Part shown: piece after piece, positions 1 through 7,001 of the stretch
Layout: each line of letters opens with the position of its first letter
Numbering within the stretch: the first letter of the stretch is position 1
Origin: CAMEON01 sp963643175
GTDB taxonomy: Bacteria > Bacillota > Clostridia > Oscillospirales > CAG-272
DNA length: 31,958 nt
Direction: 5' to 3'
NCBI GenBank assembly: GCA_963643175.1
Contig: CAVIJF010000019.1
Location: forward strand, 1-31,958
The notes under the pieces: generated by a model
What the model saw: the letters and a program-made list of their open reading frames with translations, nothing else
The model's database searches: none
What the model was told of the DNA's origin: nothing
Translations under genes and position numbers: made by a program

Positions 1-1
1 A

Positions 2-112
2 TACGCCCGCAATTTCGGGGCTTCTAACCCCAAGAAATACATGAAATTCGAGGCAAGCATGCGATTCGCCGCTCCGATTTCATTATTTTCACCGTTGAAT
101 CGCGGAAATTGA
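2..112 (+). CDS. C-terminal fragment of an upstream gene entering the window
   Basis: One forward frame is open from the window edge to a TGA at 110-112 and would encode about 36 residues, including the stretch NPKKYMKFEASMRF. It has no start inside the window and I do not recognise it. A rho-independent terminator follows at 153-181, as expected at the end of a transcription unit, and the base composition is AT-rich like the following metK. It could equally be non-coding. Confidence 0.25.
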   Translation, partial: YARNFGASNPKKYMKFEASMRFAAPISLFSPLNRGN

Positions 113-152
113 TGCGGGAACTGATTTTTAGAGGTTCCCAAAAAGCAAATTT

Positions 153-181
153 ACGCCGACAGAGATGCCGGCGTTCTTTTT
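153..181 (+). terminator. Rho-independent terminator upstream of the metK unit
   Basis: ACGCCG at 153-158 pairs with CGGCGT at 169-174. The stem extends through a mismatch and CA/TG to a GAGA loop, and a T-rich run (TCTTTTT) follows. It would end transcription of whatever lies upstream and separate it from the small ORF at 201 and metK. Confidence 0.6.
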
Positions 182-200
182 ATTCAGGAGAAAATAAGGC

Positions 201-344
201 ATGAATACAGCAACTGATACGGCGAGAGGCTTTGAAGAATCAACAGTCGGGCAGTGTTTTCACTCCGACGATTTTTTCAGAAAAGCACTTGCAAAGAAAA
301 AGAAGCCAATCAAACAACAAATCAAAATAAGGAGAACAAAATGA
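201..344 (+). CDS. Small basic protein (47 aa) translationally coupled to metK
   Basis: The ATG at 201 is preceded by AGGAG at 186-190. The frame runs 47 codons and ends in TGA at 342-344, overlapping the metK ATG at 341 (ATGA). The product has an acidic/polar first half and a very lysine/arginine-rich second half (FRKALAKKKKPIKQQ), with no cysteine cluster or membrane segment. The ribosome-binding site, terminator-bounded position and stop/start overlap argue that it is translated, either as a small protein or as a leader coupling translation into metK. I do not recognise a family. Confidence 0.45.
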   Translation: MNTATDTARGFEESTVGQCFHSDDFFRKALAKKKKPIKQQIKIRRTK

Positions 345-1513
345 AAACCTACAAAACCTGTGAAAGCGTCCGCGTCGGTCATCCCGACAAACTCTGCGAT
401 TTTATCGCAGACTTCATCCTCGACAGTTGTCTTGAAGTCGATCCCGACTCCCGCGTGGCGTGTGAGGTCATGGCAACCGGCGGAAAGATCATCGTTGCCG
501 GTGAAATCACCTGTGAACTTCGTCCGTATATCGAGAGCGATGTGAAGAAAGCACTTCAGATCTGCGGTTACAGCCCGGATGATTTCCGTGTGTTCGTCAA
601 CTGCCATCGTCAGAGCAAAGACATTGCAAGTGGGGTTTCGAATTCGCTTGAAGAACGAAACGGGTGCGAGGACAGATATTCCTCACTTGGGGCAGGCGAT
701 CAGGGAACGGTATACGGCTACGCCACATACGAAACTGAGGAAATGCTTCCTCTGCCGCTTGTGCTTGCACACAACATTTGCCGGGAAATCGATATTCAAA
801 AGCGTGAGCATCGCCTTCGTGGTGTAATGCCCGATGGCAAAGCACAAGTCACAGTGGAATACGAAAACGGCAAAGCCAAGCGGATCAAAACGGTGGTCGT
901 ATCGGTTCAGCACTCGTGGAAGAAACCGACCAAAGAACTTGAAGATGAGATTTTGAACGATGTACTTCCTGTCGCACTGTCTGTTTTTCCCGCCGATGAA
1001 AATACGGAAATTCTGATCAATCCTTCGGGATGTTTCAATATCGGTGGACCGGAAGCAGATACGGGACTCACCGGGCGAAAGATTATGGTGGACACCTATG
1101 GCGGTCTTGCAGCGCACGGTGGCGGAGCATTTTCCGGAAAGGATGCAACAAAAGTCGATCGTTCTGGTGCCTACATGGCAAGATACATTGCAAAGAATCT
1201 TGTAAAAGCAGGACTCGCCGACTGCTGTCAGGTCGGCATTTCGTATGCCATCGGGAAAGCAGAACCTCTTGCTGTTTCGGTTGAATCGTTCGGGACATCA
1301 AACCTTTCGGACGAAGAACTCGCCGAGATAGTTACAAAGGTATTTGACCTTCGTCCTGCCGCAATCATTGAGCGGTTCGACTTGAAGAAGCCGATTTACA
1401 AAAAGACTTCTGCATACGGACATTTCAATTCGGCAGACTTTCCGTGGGAAGCGGAAAACGCAATTCAGGACATTTTAACGGCAGAGAAAAAACGAAATAG
1501 CGGCATCTTTTAA
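341..1513 (+). CDS. metK: S-adenosylmethionine synthetase (methionine adenosyltransferase), divergent accessory type
   Basis: Makes S-adenosylmethionine from ATP and methionine in the cytoplasm. The 390-residue product is of normal family length. It carries the substrate-binding GHPDK (13-17), the GAGDQG loop (about 117-122), GLTGRKIMVDTYGG, and the phosphate-binding GGGAFSGKDATKVDRS. The ATG at 341 is chosen because AAGGAG lies just upstream and the protein then begins at the usual MetK N-terminus; an in-frame extension to 254 has no family similarity. The protein differs from housekeeping MetK at several points, for example DFIAD where DQISD is usual, and a changed segment before GAGDQG. 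The gene is AT-richer than the genes from 1959 on. That fits the extra MetK copies carried by phages and conjugative elements; horizontal origin is inference. Confidence 0.95.
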   Translation: MKTYKTCESVRVGHPDKLCDFIADFILDSCLEVDPDSRVACEVMATGGKIIVAGEITCELRPYIESDVKKALQICGYSPDDFRVFVNCHRQSKDIASGVSNSLEERNGCEDRYSSLGAGDQGTVYGYATYETEEMLPLPLVLAHNICREIDIQKREHRLRGVMPDGKAQVTVEYENGKAKRIKTVVVSVQHSWKKPTKELEDEILNDVLPVALSVFPADENTEILINPSGCFNIGGPEADTGLTGRKIMVDTYGGLAAHGGGAFSGKDATKVDRSGAYMARYIAKNLVKAGLADCCQVGISYAIGKAEPLAVSVESFGTSNLSDEELAEIVTKVFDLRPAAIIERFDLKKPIYKKTSAYGHFNSADFPWEAENAIQDILTAEKKRNSGIF

Positions 1514-1655
1514 GACCATAAACAAGTTTACTGGTTGAACATAAAAAAGCGAGTTTTCAATTCTAAAATGGGGTGATCGTAATTAAAAGAGCCGAAAAAA
1601 GCTTGATATTATCGATGAATTTGCCGTTTTGCCGTGGCATCTTTTAAGACCATAA
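1502..1655. repeat. 20-bp direct repeat, one copy containing the metK stop codon
   Basis: GGCATCTTTTAAGACCATAA occurs exactly at 1502-1521 and again at 1636-1655, offset by 134 bp. The first copy contains the last metK codons (Gly-Ile-Phe-stop). The second lies inside a hairpin formed by CGTGGC (1633-1638) and GCCACG (1658-1663). It may be a recombination scar, a tandem-duplication remnant or a recombinase core site. Confidence 0.8.
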
Positions 1656-1690
1656 CAGCCACGATAAGCCTCTTGAAAGATATTTGAGGT

Positions 1691-1726
1691 AAAAAGCCCG
1701 ATTCCCTTATGGGATGGGGCTTTTTT
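1691..1726 (+). terminator. Rho-independent terminator downstream of metK
   Basis: AAAAAGCCC pairs with GGGGCTTTTTT around an inner CCC-TTAT-GGG stem-loop, and a T run ends the element. It is the natural 3' end of the metK transcript, about 180 bp past the stop codon, and is partly symmetrical. Confidence 0.8.
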
Positions 1727-1779
1727 CGTGCTCCCGGAAATGGGGAAAGATATTTTTTCAAAGAAGATTGCGACTGCCG

Positions 1780-1902
1780 CTAAACAAGCGTGTCATCCAG
1801 CAGGAAGTCAATGACGCTGATATTGAGAATGCCGTTGTCATCATACCAACGCTTGCGAATATGGATTTCTGCACCCTGATTATACCACTTTCTGTTACGA
1901 AT
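1780..1902 (-). pseudogene. C-terminal remnant of an unidentified accessory gene
   Basis: A minus-strand frame ending in TAG at 1782-1780 reads about 40 residues of plausible protein, including EIHIRKRWYDDNGILNIS and a final DFLLDDTLV. There is no start codon or ribosome-binding site, and the frame runs back into a GC-rich hairpin next to the hydrogenase gene. It is AT-rich like metK and unlike the hydrogenase. It looks like the 3' end of a gene truncated where the accessory stretch meets the conserved chromosome. The family was not recognised. Confidence 0.35.
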
Positions 1903-1912
1903 ACAAGCTCTT

Positions 1913-1946
1913 TTTTGCGGTGCCGGCTCGCACCGGCACCGCAAAA
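1913..1946 (-). terminator. Perfect 14-bp hairpin just downstream of the hydrogenase gene
   Basis: TTTTGCGGTGCCGG at 1913-1926 is followed by a 6-nt loop and its exact complement at 1933-1946. It starts 13 bp past the hydA stop codon. Neither strand has a U-run after the stem, so it may be a weak terminator or an mRNA-stabilising 3' stem-loop rather than a canonical intrinsic terminator. It also marks the composition boundary with the AT-rich stretch. Confidence 0.5.
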
Positions 1947-1958
1947 GCCATATTCTCT

Positions 1959-3383
1959 TCAGTGCTTCAGCACCGACACGGCATCGGCGATGGTCTTTTC
2001 AAACGCCTCGCGGCCGTATTTGTCCACCTCTGCCTTGTTCTTTTCGCCGTGTGTCAGACAGCCTGCGCCGCCGATACAGCCGCCGATGCACGCCATACCT
2101 TCAATGAAGTTGGCATCCAGCCGGTTCTTGCTCTTCTGGAGCAGCGCGAGCTTGCAGGCTTCAATGCCGTCGCAGGCGCAGGGCTTGACGGTGAAGTCAA
2201 TGTTCTGCTCCTTCAGACCTTCCGCCACGGCGTCGGACAGACCGCCGCACCGCGCAAAAATACGTCCGAAGTAGGAGGCGTTGTCCAGCACGCCCTCCGC
2301 AAGCGTCGTAATATCAATATCCCGGCTGTCAAACAGCGCCTGCAGCTCCTCAAACGTCATGGCAGCGTCCACATACGGCTTGACTTCCTCACGCTGCACC
2401 TCCATCTTCTTGGCTGTGCAGGGACCGATGAACACCACCTTGCAAGGCGCCTCGTGCTCCTTGATGTACCGCGCAATCGCCGTCATGGGCGACGGGTTAT
2501 GCGACACGAAGGGAATCAAGGAAGGGAACGCCTTATGTATGTAGTCCACGAACGCCGGGCAGCAGGAGCTTGTCAGGAAGCCCTTCTCCGCCAGCTCGCG
2601 CGACTCCGCCTGCGCGACCATATCAGCGCCCAATGCCGCCTCGATGACGGTGTAGAAGCCCAACTCCCGCAGTCCCGTGATGACCTGCCCCAGCTTGGCG
2701 TAGGTGAACTGGCTGGAAATTGAGGGCGCAACCACCGCGAAAACCTTGTATTTGGAATTGTTTTCGCTCTTCTTGATCATATCAATGACGTTGAGAATGA
2801 AGGACTTGTCCGTAATCGCGCCGAAGGGGCAGGCGTACACGCAGGCGCCGCAGGAGATGCACTTGGAGTTGTCGATGCTTGCCTGCTTCTCCTCGCCCAT
2901 GGAAATCGCCTTGATTTTGCAGGCGGATTCGCAGGGGCGGCGGTAGTTGTGGATGGCGCTGTACGGGCAGACCTTGGCGCAGGAGCCGCACTCCTTGCAC
3001 TTGCTCTTGTCGATATGTGCCACGTGGTTTTCGTCAAAGGTGAGTGCACCGAAGCGGCACACATCCTCGCACCGGTGGGCAAGGCACCCGCGGCACGCCG
3101 CCGTGACCTCGTAGCCGCCGACCGGGCACTCGTCGCAGGCAATGTCGATAACCTCAATCACGTTGGGGTTGTGCTTGTCGCCGCCCATGGCAATCTTGAC
3201 GCGCTCGGTCAGAATGGCGCGCTCCTTGTATACGCAGCAGCGCATGGTCGGAACTTTGCCCGGCACGATGGTCTTGGGAATATCGATTGCGCTCTCCGGC
3301 AGGCGGTCTGCCCATGCCTCCCGCGCGACTTCCCGCAGGACCTTGTACTTCAGATGCTGTACCTTGGTATCAAACTTTCTCAT
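1959..3383 (-). CDS. hydA: Monomeric [FeFe] hydrogenase with N-terminal ferredoxin clusters (group B-like)
   Basis: Catalyses reversible reduction of protons to H2, probably with ferredoxin, as an electron sink in fermentation. The 474 residues contain a cysteine-rich N-terminal region (C83-C109), 4Fe-4S ferredoxin motifs (CKECGSCAKVCP at 129-140; CISCGACVYACP at 175-186), then the H-cluster domain. Its three loops are L1 TSSCCPAF (271-278), L2 GPCTAKKME (320-328) and L3 EGMACIGGCIGG (428-439), so all four expected H-cluster cysteines (C275, C322, C432, C436) and the adjacent proton-relay-type C274 are present. Length and the N-terminal layout match the monomeric group B enzymes. The ATG at 3383 has GGGAG upstream. 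It is the last gene of the minus-strand redox block, 123 bp after the phosphatase gene. HydE/F/G maturases are not in this window. Confidence 0.92.
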   Translation of the reverse strand: MRKFDTKVQHLKYKVLREVAREAWADRLPESAIDIPKTIVPGKVPTMRCCVYKERAILTERVKIAMGGDKHNPNVIEVIDIACDECPVGGYEVTAACRGCLAHRCEDVCRFGALTFDENHVAHIDKSKCKECGSCAKVCPYSAIHNYRRPCESACKIKAISMGEEKQASIDNSKCISCGACVYACPFGAITDKSFILNVIDMIKKSENNSKYKVFAVVAPSISSQFTYAKLGQVITGLRELGFYTVIEAALGADMVAQAESRELAEKGFLTSSCCPAFVDYIHKAFPSLIPFVSHNPSPMTAIARYIKEHEAPCKVVFIGPCTAKKMEVQREEVKPYVDAAMTFEELQALFDSRDIDITTLAEGVLDNASYFGRIFARCGGLSDAVAEGLKEQNIDFTVKPCACDGIEACKLALLQKSKNRLDANFIEGMACIGGCIGGAGCLTHGEKNKAEVDKYGREAFEKTIADAVSVLKH

Positions 3384-3506
3384 GACTTCTCCCTGTTCCT
3401 TTGAAATTGTCCCCGCAACGGCGGACAGTGTTTGTGTCGTTTTGGTATGCGCCCGGCGGCGGTATACCGTGCTGGATGTGTGGCTGCCGGATAGATCAGC
3501 GACTCC

Positions 3507-4679
3507 TCAGAAGTAGCTGACCTTGATGCGCTTGCCCATCTGCTTCAGGCAGGAGGACAGCTCCTCAACCAGATTCATCTTGATGTTGAAATTGATGGGC
3601 AGATCCGGATTCTGGTGGGCTGGGTTTACCGCCCGTCCGACGTAGAAGTTTATGTCGGTGGCTTCCTCGAACAGCATCCGGCAGATGAGAGATGCGCCGT
3701 CGTGCCCGAAGCTCCACTTTTCATAAAGCTTGTTCTCGCCCAGCACATCCTTGGCGTACTCCACCACCCGGTTGATGGTGATGACGCCTTCCGTGACCAG
3801 ATCCACGCCCTCAATTTCCGCGATGGGGGGAATATCGCTCGCGGCGAAGTTGAGCTGCGCGCGCACCGGCTTGCCCAGATATTTTCCTGCCAGCGTGGAA
3901 GTTGTGCCGCCGCAAACGATGTGCTTGCCCTCCTTGGAGAAGAACAGTGCCATCATCCGGTTGACGTCATCCCGGTCGCGCGGGGGTCCGAACAGCAGGT
4001 TCATCGGCACCCGCCGCCGCACCCGGACCACACAGGCTGTCGCGTCGTCCCCGGGCTTTTTCCCGTAGAGACGGTTCACCTCGTCAATCAGAATCGTGGA
4101 CAGTGTTTTGGCGGTGTAGCCGACCTGCGCCACGTTCTCCATGAAGGAAATGATGTCCTCCCGCTTCCATCCGAAGTTGTACGCCATGCCGATGCCGGCG
4201 TGGGGACACCCGTCGCTCATGGCGATGAACAGATCATCCTCCCGGAGCTTGATTTCGGACTTGTATATCTTCTTTCCGTCTATATTCATCTCGGTGCGGG
4301 GGTATTCGTAGTTTACGCCGTCCCGCAGGAGGATGACCATCGGGTTGTCGTACTGAATCAGCTCCATCTCACTGTTGTTTACGAGATGCAGAATGGTGAA
4401 GGTGGAGTACGCCACGCCGCGCACCGAGCAGATGGGCAGCGTCTTGGCAATGGTCTGCACGCAGTCCTCCAGCGACAGCCCCTGCGCCATCATGGTGGAA
4501 ATAATTTTGCTGGTCAGCGTGGACAGGATACTTGCCTTGACGCCGCTGCCCAGTCCGTCCGCCAACACAATGACGGTGGAATCCTCGCCCTGCTCCACTA
4601 CGTCCACGTGGTCGCCGCAGAGCTGCTCGCCCGTGTGGTTGATGCTCTTGTAGCCGATTTCGGCGCACAGATCATTCAT
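3507..4679 (-). CDS. SpoIIE/PP2C-type protein phosphatase with an additional C-terminal domain
   Basis: Predicted metal-dependent Ser/Thr protein phosphatase of 390 residues. The PP2C/SpoIIE fold occupies about residues 1-222, with metal-binding acidic positions in GDHVD (D23), ADGLGSG (D41), MSDGCPHAG (D156) and GDDATA (D211/D212). Residues from about 225 to 390 form a second domain without a motif I can name. The start overlaps the end of the sensory hydrogenase gene by 8 bp, indicating translational coupling and a shared function. In HydDB terms a phosphatase next to a PAS-containing [FeFe] hydrogenase is the group C3 arrangement, where the phosphatase is proposed to relay the sensor's output. 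There is no transmembrane segment, so it should be cytoplasmic. The substrate is unknown. Confidence 0.88.
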   Translation of the reverse strand: MNDLCAEIGYKSINHTGEQLCGDHVDVVEQGEDSTVIVLADGLGSGVKASILSTLTSKIISTMMAQGLSLEDCVQTIAKTLPICSVRGVAYSTFTILHLVNNSEMELIQYDNPMVILLRDGVNYEYPRTEMNIDGKKIYKSEIKLREDDLFIAMSDGCPHAGIGMAYNFGWKREDIISFMENVAQVGYTAKTLSTILIDEVNRLYGKKPGDDATACVVRVRRRVPMNLLFGPPRDRDDVNRMMALFFSKEGKHIVCGGTTSTLAGKYLGKPVRAQLNFAASDIPPIAEIEGVDLVTEGVITINRVVEYAKDVLGENKLYEKWSFGHDGASLICRMLFEEATDINFYVGRAVNPAHQNPDLPINFNIKMNLVEELSSCLKQMGKRIKVSYF

Positions 4680-6357
4680 CGGAAATGCTCTCCTTCAGTT
4701 TGGTCAGCGCAATCTTAGTTTCGGCTGCCGTCTCGCCCAACAGCGAGGCAATCTCCTGCACGATGCGCATCTGCTTATCCACCACGCGGTCGGCTATCTC
4801 CACGGTCTGGCGGCTGATGTTCTCCTTCTTTTCGCGTTCGGTTTCCTCATCGGTGACATCCCGCAGGATGCATACAAGCAGGTGGCTGGCGGCGTCCTCC
4901 ACAATGGTCTGCTCGACATACCGCTTGTACTCCGCGAGGTACGCGCGCGCCTCCCGCAGATTCCGGTGCGTTTCCAGCACCTTGAGGAAGGGCGTCGGGT
5001 CCAGAATGCGGATAACCGGGTCGCCCAGAACATCCGTCTGGGAGCGCAGGTTGAGCATCCGGCAGGCTGCCGTGTTGACCTGCTGCACCTCCAGCGATTC
5101 GTTGAGCACGATAAGCCCGTTGGGGGTATTGTTGACAATGCAGTCCGAGAAGCTCTCCGCCTTGTCCTTGAGGAAGGGCAGACACATGGAGATTTCCGCC
5201 TTGCCGTGGCAGATGGCGATTGCCTTTTCCCGGCAGGTATTGTAGCCGCAGGAGCCGCAGTTCAGCTCGTCCTCCGGCTTGGTCTTGCCCATCCGGCGCA
5301 GGGCGTCGCGTATCTCCGCCTCGCTGGGCGTGGCATTGCGCCGCTCTATCGGCTCGAACACCTTGCGGATGGCGAGCGGGTCGGGCTGCTCGATCGGGAA
5401 GTCCCGGGTGCCCGCGTAGTGCGCCACCGCGATGTAGTCGGATACCGGCGACGGGTGGTACTTCTCCATCACGGGACCGCCGATGCAGCTGCCCACGCAG
5501 GCGGACATTTCGATGAAGCAGTGGTGTATCTTCCCGCTCTCAATGTCCCGCAGAGCGGCGATGCAGTTGTCCACGCCGTCTATCGCCATGCGTGCGTAGC
5601 CTTCCGCACCGGGAATATCCTCCCGCATGGTCTTGAGAATGCCGCCCGGCGTCGGGAAGAAACGGGCGCGGCTTTCGTCCGTCTCGTCCATGTCCGGTTC
5701 CAGCCGCACGTGGGCGGACTCCAGCCAGCGGGACAGCTCTTCAAAGGTCAGTACGGCGTCCACCAATCCGGCGTAATGCTGTGCCTCGTCCTTTTTGGCA
5801 ACGCAGGGACCGATGAAAACCGTCTTGGCGTCCGGATGCCGGCGCCGGATGTCGGCGCAGTGCGCCTGCATGGGCGACAGAATATCCGCGAGGCAGTGCA
5901 GTTCCGCCGGGAAATACTTTTGAATCAGCAGATTGACCGAATGGCAGCAGGAGCTGATGATGACATCGCGGTCATCCTCTGCCAGCATCCGCTCATACTC
6001 GGTTTTGACGATGGTGGCGCCGATTGCGGTTTCCTCCACGTCGGCAAACCCCAGCTTCTGAAGAGCTTTCCGCATTCCGCCGATGCCGATGCCGTCGTAG
6101 TTCGCAATGAAGGACGGCGCGAGACTGACATATACCGGCGAGCCGGACTGGATAAGCACACGCGCCTTCTCGGTCTCATCCACGATTTCCTTGGCGTTCT
6201 GGGGACATACCACGAAGCAGTGCCCGCACAGGATGCACTCGTTCCCGATGATATGCGCCTGATTGCCGGAGAAGCGGATGGACTTGACCGGACAGTGGCG
6301 GATACATTTATAGCAGTTCTTGCAGTTGGATTTTTTCAGGGTAAGACATTCTGCCAT
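4672..6357 (-). CDS. Putative sensory [FeFe] hydrogenase: ferredoxin, H-cluster, extra Fe-S and PAS domains (HydS-like)
   Basis: The 561-residue protein has two 4Fe-4S motifs (C12/15/18/22 and C41/44/47/51), an H-cluster domain (about 70-330), a further four-cysteine cluster (C367, C370, C375, C392), a PAS domain (about 400-500) and a C-terminal coiled coil (about 505-555). H-cluster loops are L1 SSCCHS (135-140), L2 GPCVAKK (183-189) and L3 EMSACVGSCIGG (283-294). All four ligand-type cysteines (C138, C185, C287, C291) remain, as does C137, but the proline that normally follows the L1 cysteines is His. No kinase domain is fused; the neighbouring PP2C phosphatase overlaps by 8 bp. It is probably an H2/redox sensor rather than a bulk H2 producer; this is inferred from the PAS domain and neighbours. 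The gene follows the second small Fe-S gene by 3 bp. Confidence 0.88.
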   Translation of the reverse strand: MAECLTLKKSNCKNCYKCIRHCPVKSIRFSGNQAHIIGNECILCGHCFVVCPQNAKEIVDETEKARVLIQSGSPVYVSLAPSFIANYDGIGIGGMRKALQKLGFADVEETAIGATIVKTEYERMLAEDDRDVIISSCCHSVNLLIQKYFPAELHCLADILSPMQAHCADIRRRHPDAKTVFIGPCVAKKDEAQHYAGLVDAVLTFEELSRWLESAHVRLEPDMDETDESRARFFPTPGGILKTMREDIPGAEGYARMAIDGVDNCIAALRDIESGKIHHCFIEMSACVGSCIGGPVMEKYHPSPVSDYIAVAHYAGTRDFPIEQPDPLAIRKVFEPIERRNATPSEAEIRDALRRMGKTKPEDELNCGSCGYNTCREKAIAICHGKAEISMCLPFLKDKAESFSDCIVNNTPNGLIVLNESLEVQQVNTAACRMLNLRSQTDVLGDPVIRILDPTPFLKVLETHRNLREARAYLAEYKRYVEQTIVEDAASHLLVCILRDVTDEETEREKKENISRQTVEIADRVVDKQMRIVQEIASLLGETAAETKIALTKLKESISDE

Positions 6358-6360
6358 GGC

Positions 6361-6627
6361 TTATTCCTCCCTGTCCTTCCGGACGGCGGGGAGGACGGTA
6401 TCCTGCCAGAAATCCCGGAAGGTTTCTTTGGTGATGCCGGTATAGGGGGCGTCGTTGACTGTAACGGTCACGCCGACCCGGTTGCAGCGCCCGGCGCAGA
6501 ACGCACCGGTCAGGATGATGTCATCCTCCAGCTTTGCGTCCGCTATGTACTGCTGCATAAGCTCAACGACTTCCGGCGAGCCTTTGAGGTGGCAGGAGCT
6601 GCCCACGCATACTTCAATATATACCAT
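6361..6627 (-). CDS. Thioredoxin-like [2Fe-2S] ferredoxin, second copy
   Basis: An 88-residue stand-alone protein of the NuoE/HndA C-terminal (thioredoxin-like ferredoxin) fold. The predicted [2Fe-2S] ligands are C7 and C12 in VCVGSSCH and C44 and C48 in FCAGRC. In multimeric hydrogenases this domain passes electrons between NADH-module flavin and Fe-S chains; here it is separate and sits 3 bp before the sensory hydrogenase gene and 27 bp after a similar gene. It may deliver electrons to, or tune, the sensor. A small subunit of an NADH-dependent complex is less likely because no NuoF-like gene is present nearby. Confidence 0.85.
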   Translation of the reverse strand: MVYIEVCVGSSCHLKGSPEVVELMQQYIADAKLEDDIILTGAFCAGRCNRVGVTVTVNDAPYTGITKETFRDFWQDTVLPAVRKDREE

Positions 6628-6654
6628 ACCTGTGACTCCCTGCGGATGCGCGGA

Positions 6655-6903
6655 TCAGTCCGGCAGCACGTTTGCTTTGATTTCTCTCTCGAAGAAGCTG
6701 TCCACCGTTTCCGGGGACACCGAGAAGAAGCGGTCGTCCACCGTGACGCAGACGCCCTCCTGACACTTTCCCATGCAGAAGGTGCCGCCCAATTCCACGC
6801 GGTCGCCGAGTTTTTCCTGCGCAATCAGGTGCTGGAGACGCTCTACGACCTGCCGGGAGCCTTTAATGTGACATGACGATCCGATACAGACTGTGACTTT
6901 CAT
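6655..6903 (-). CDS. Thioredoxin-like [2Fe-2S] ferredoxin, first copy
   Basis: An 82-residue protein with the same layout as the next gene: C6 and C11 in VCIGSSCH, C43 and C47 in FCMGKC. The two share the pattern CxGSSCHxKGS and are probably ancient tandem duplicates that have diverged. The ATG at 6903 has GGAAAGG upstream. It follows the kinase gene after 98 bp that includes a GC-rich hairpin, so this could be the first gene of a separate transcript or part of read-through from rex. I found no clear promoter in the gap. Confidence 0.85.
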   Translation of the reverse strand: MKVTVCIGSSCHIKGSRQVVERLQHLIAQEKLGDRVELGGTFCMGKCQEGVCVTVDDRFFSVSPETVDSFFEREIKANVLPD

Positions 6904-6974
6904 GATGGTGGTTCCTTTCCTTCCGTGTTTTTCAGCGCTTTGACTTTTTGGCGGTATAGCGGTATCGTTCTGAT

Positions 6975-6995
6975 GCCTCCCCCGCGGGGGGAGGC
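6975..6995 (-). terminator. GC-rich hairpin between the kinase and Fe-S genes
   Basis: GCCTCCCC and GGGGAGGC form a perfect stem immediately after the kinase stop codon. The minus strand has no U-run after it, so it may act as a weak terminator or attenuate read-through from the rex-adhE-kinase part into the hydrogenase part. Confidence 0.45.
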
Positions 6996-7001
6996 GCGGT
7001 T

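Noticed and set aside
4882..6876. 664-residue plus-strand open frame
   Set aside because: Antisense of the sensory hydrogenase and the small Fe-S genes.
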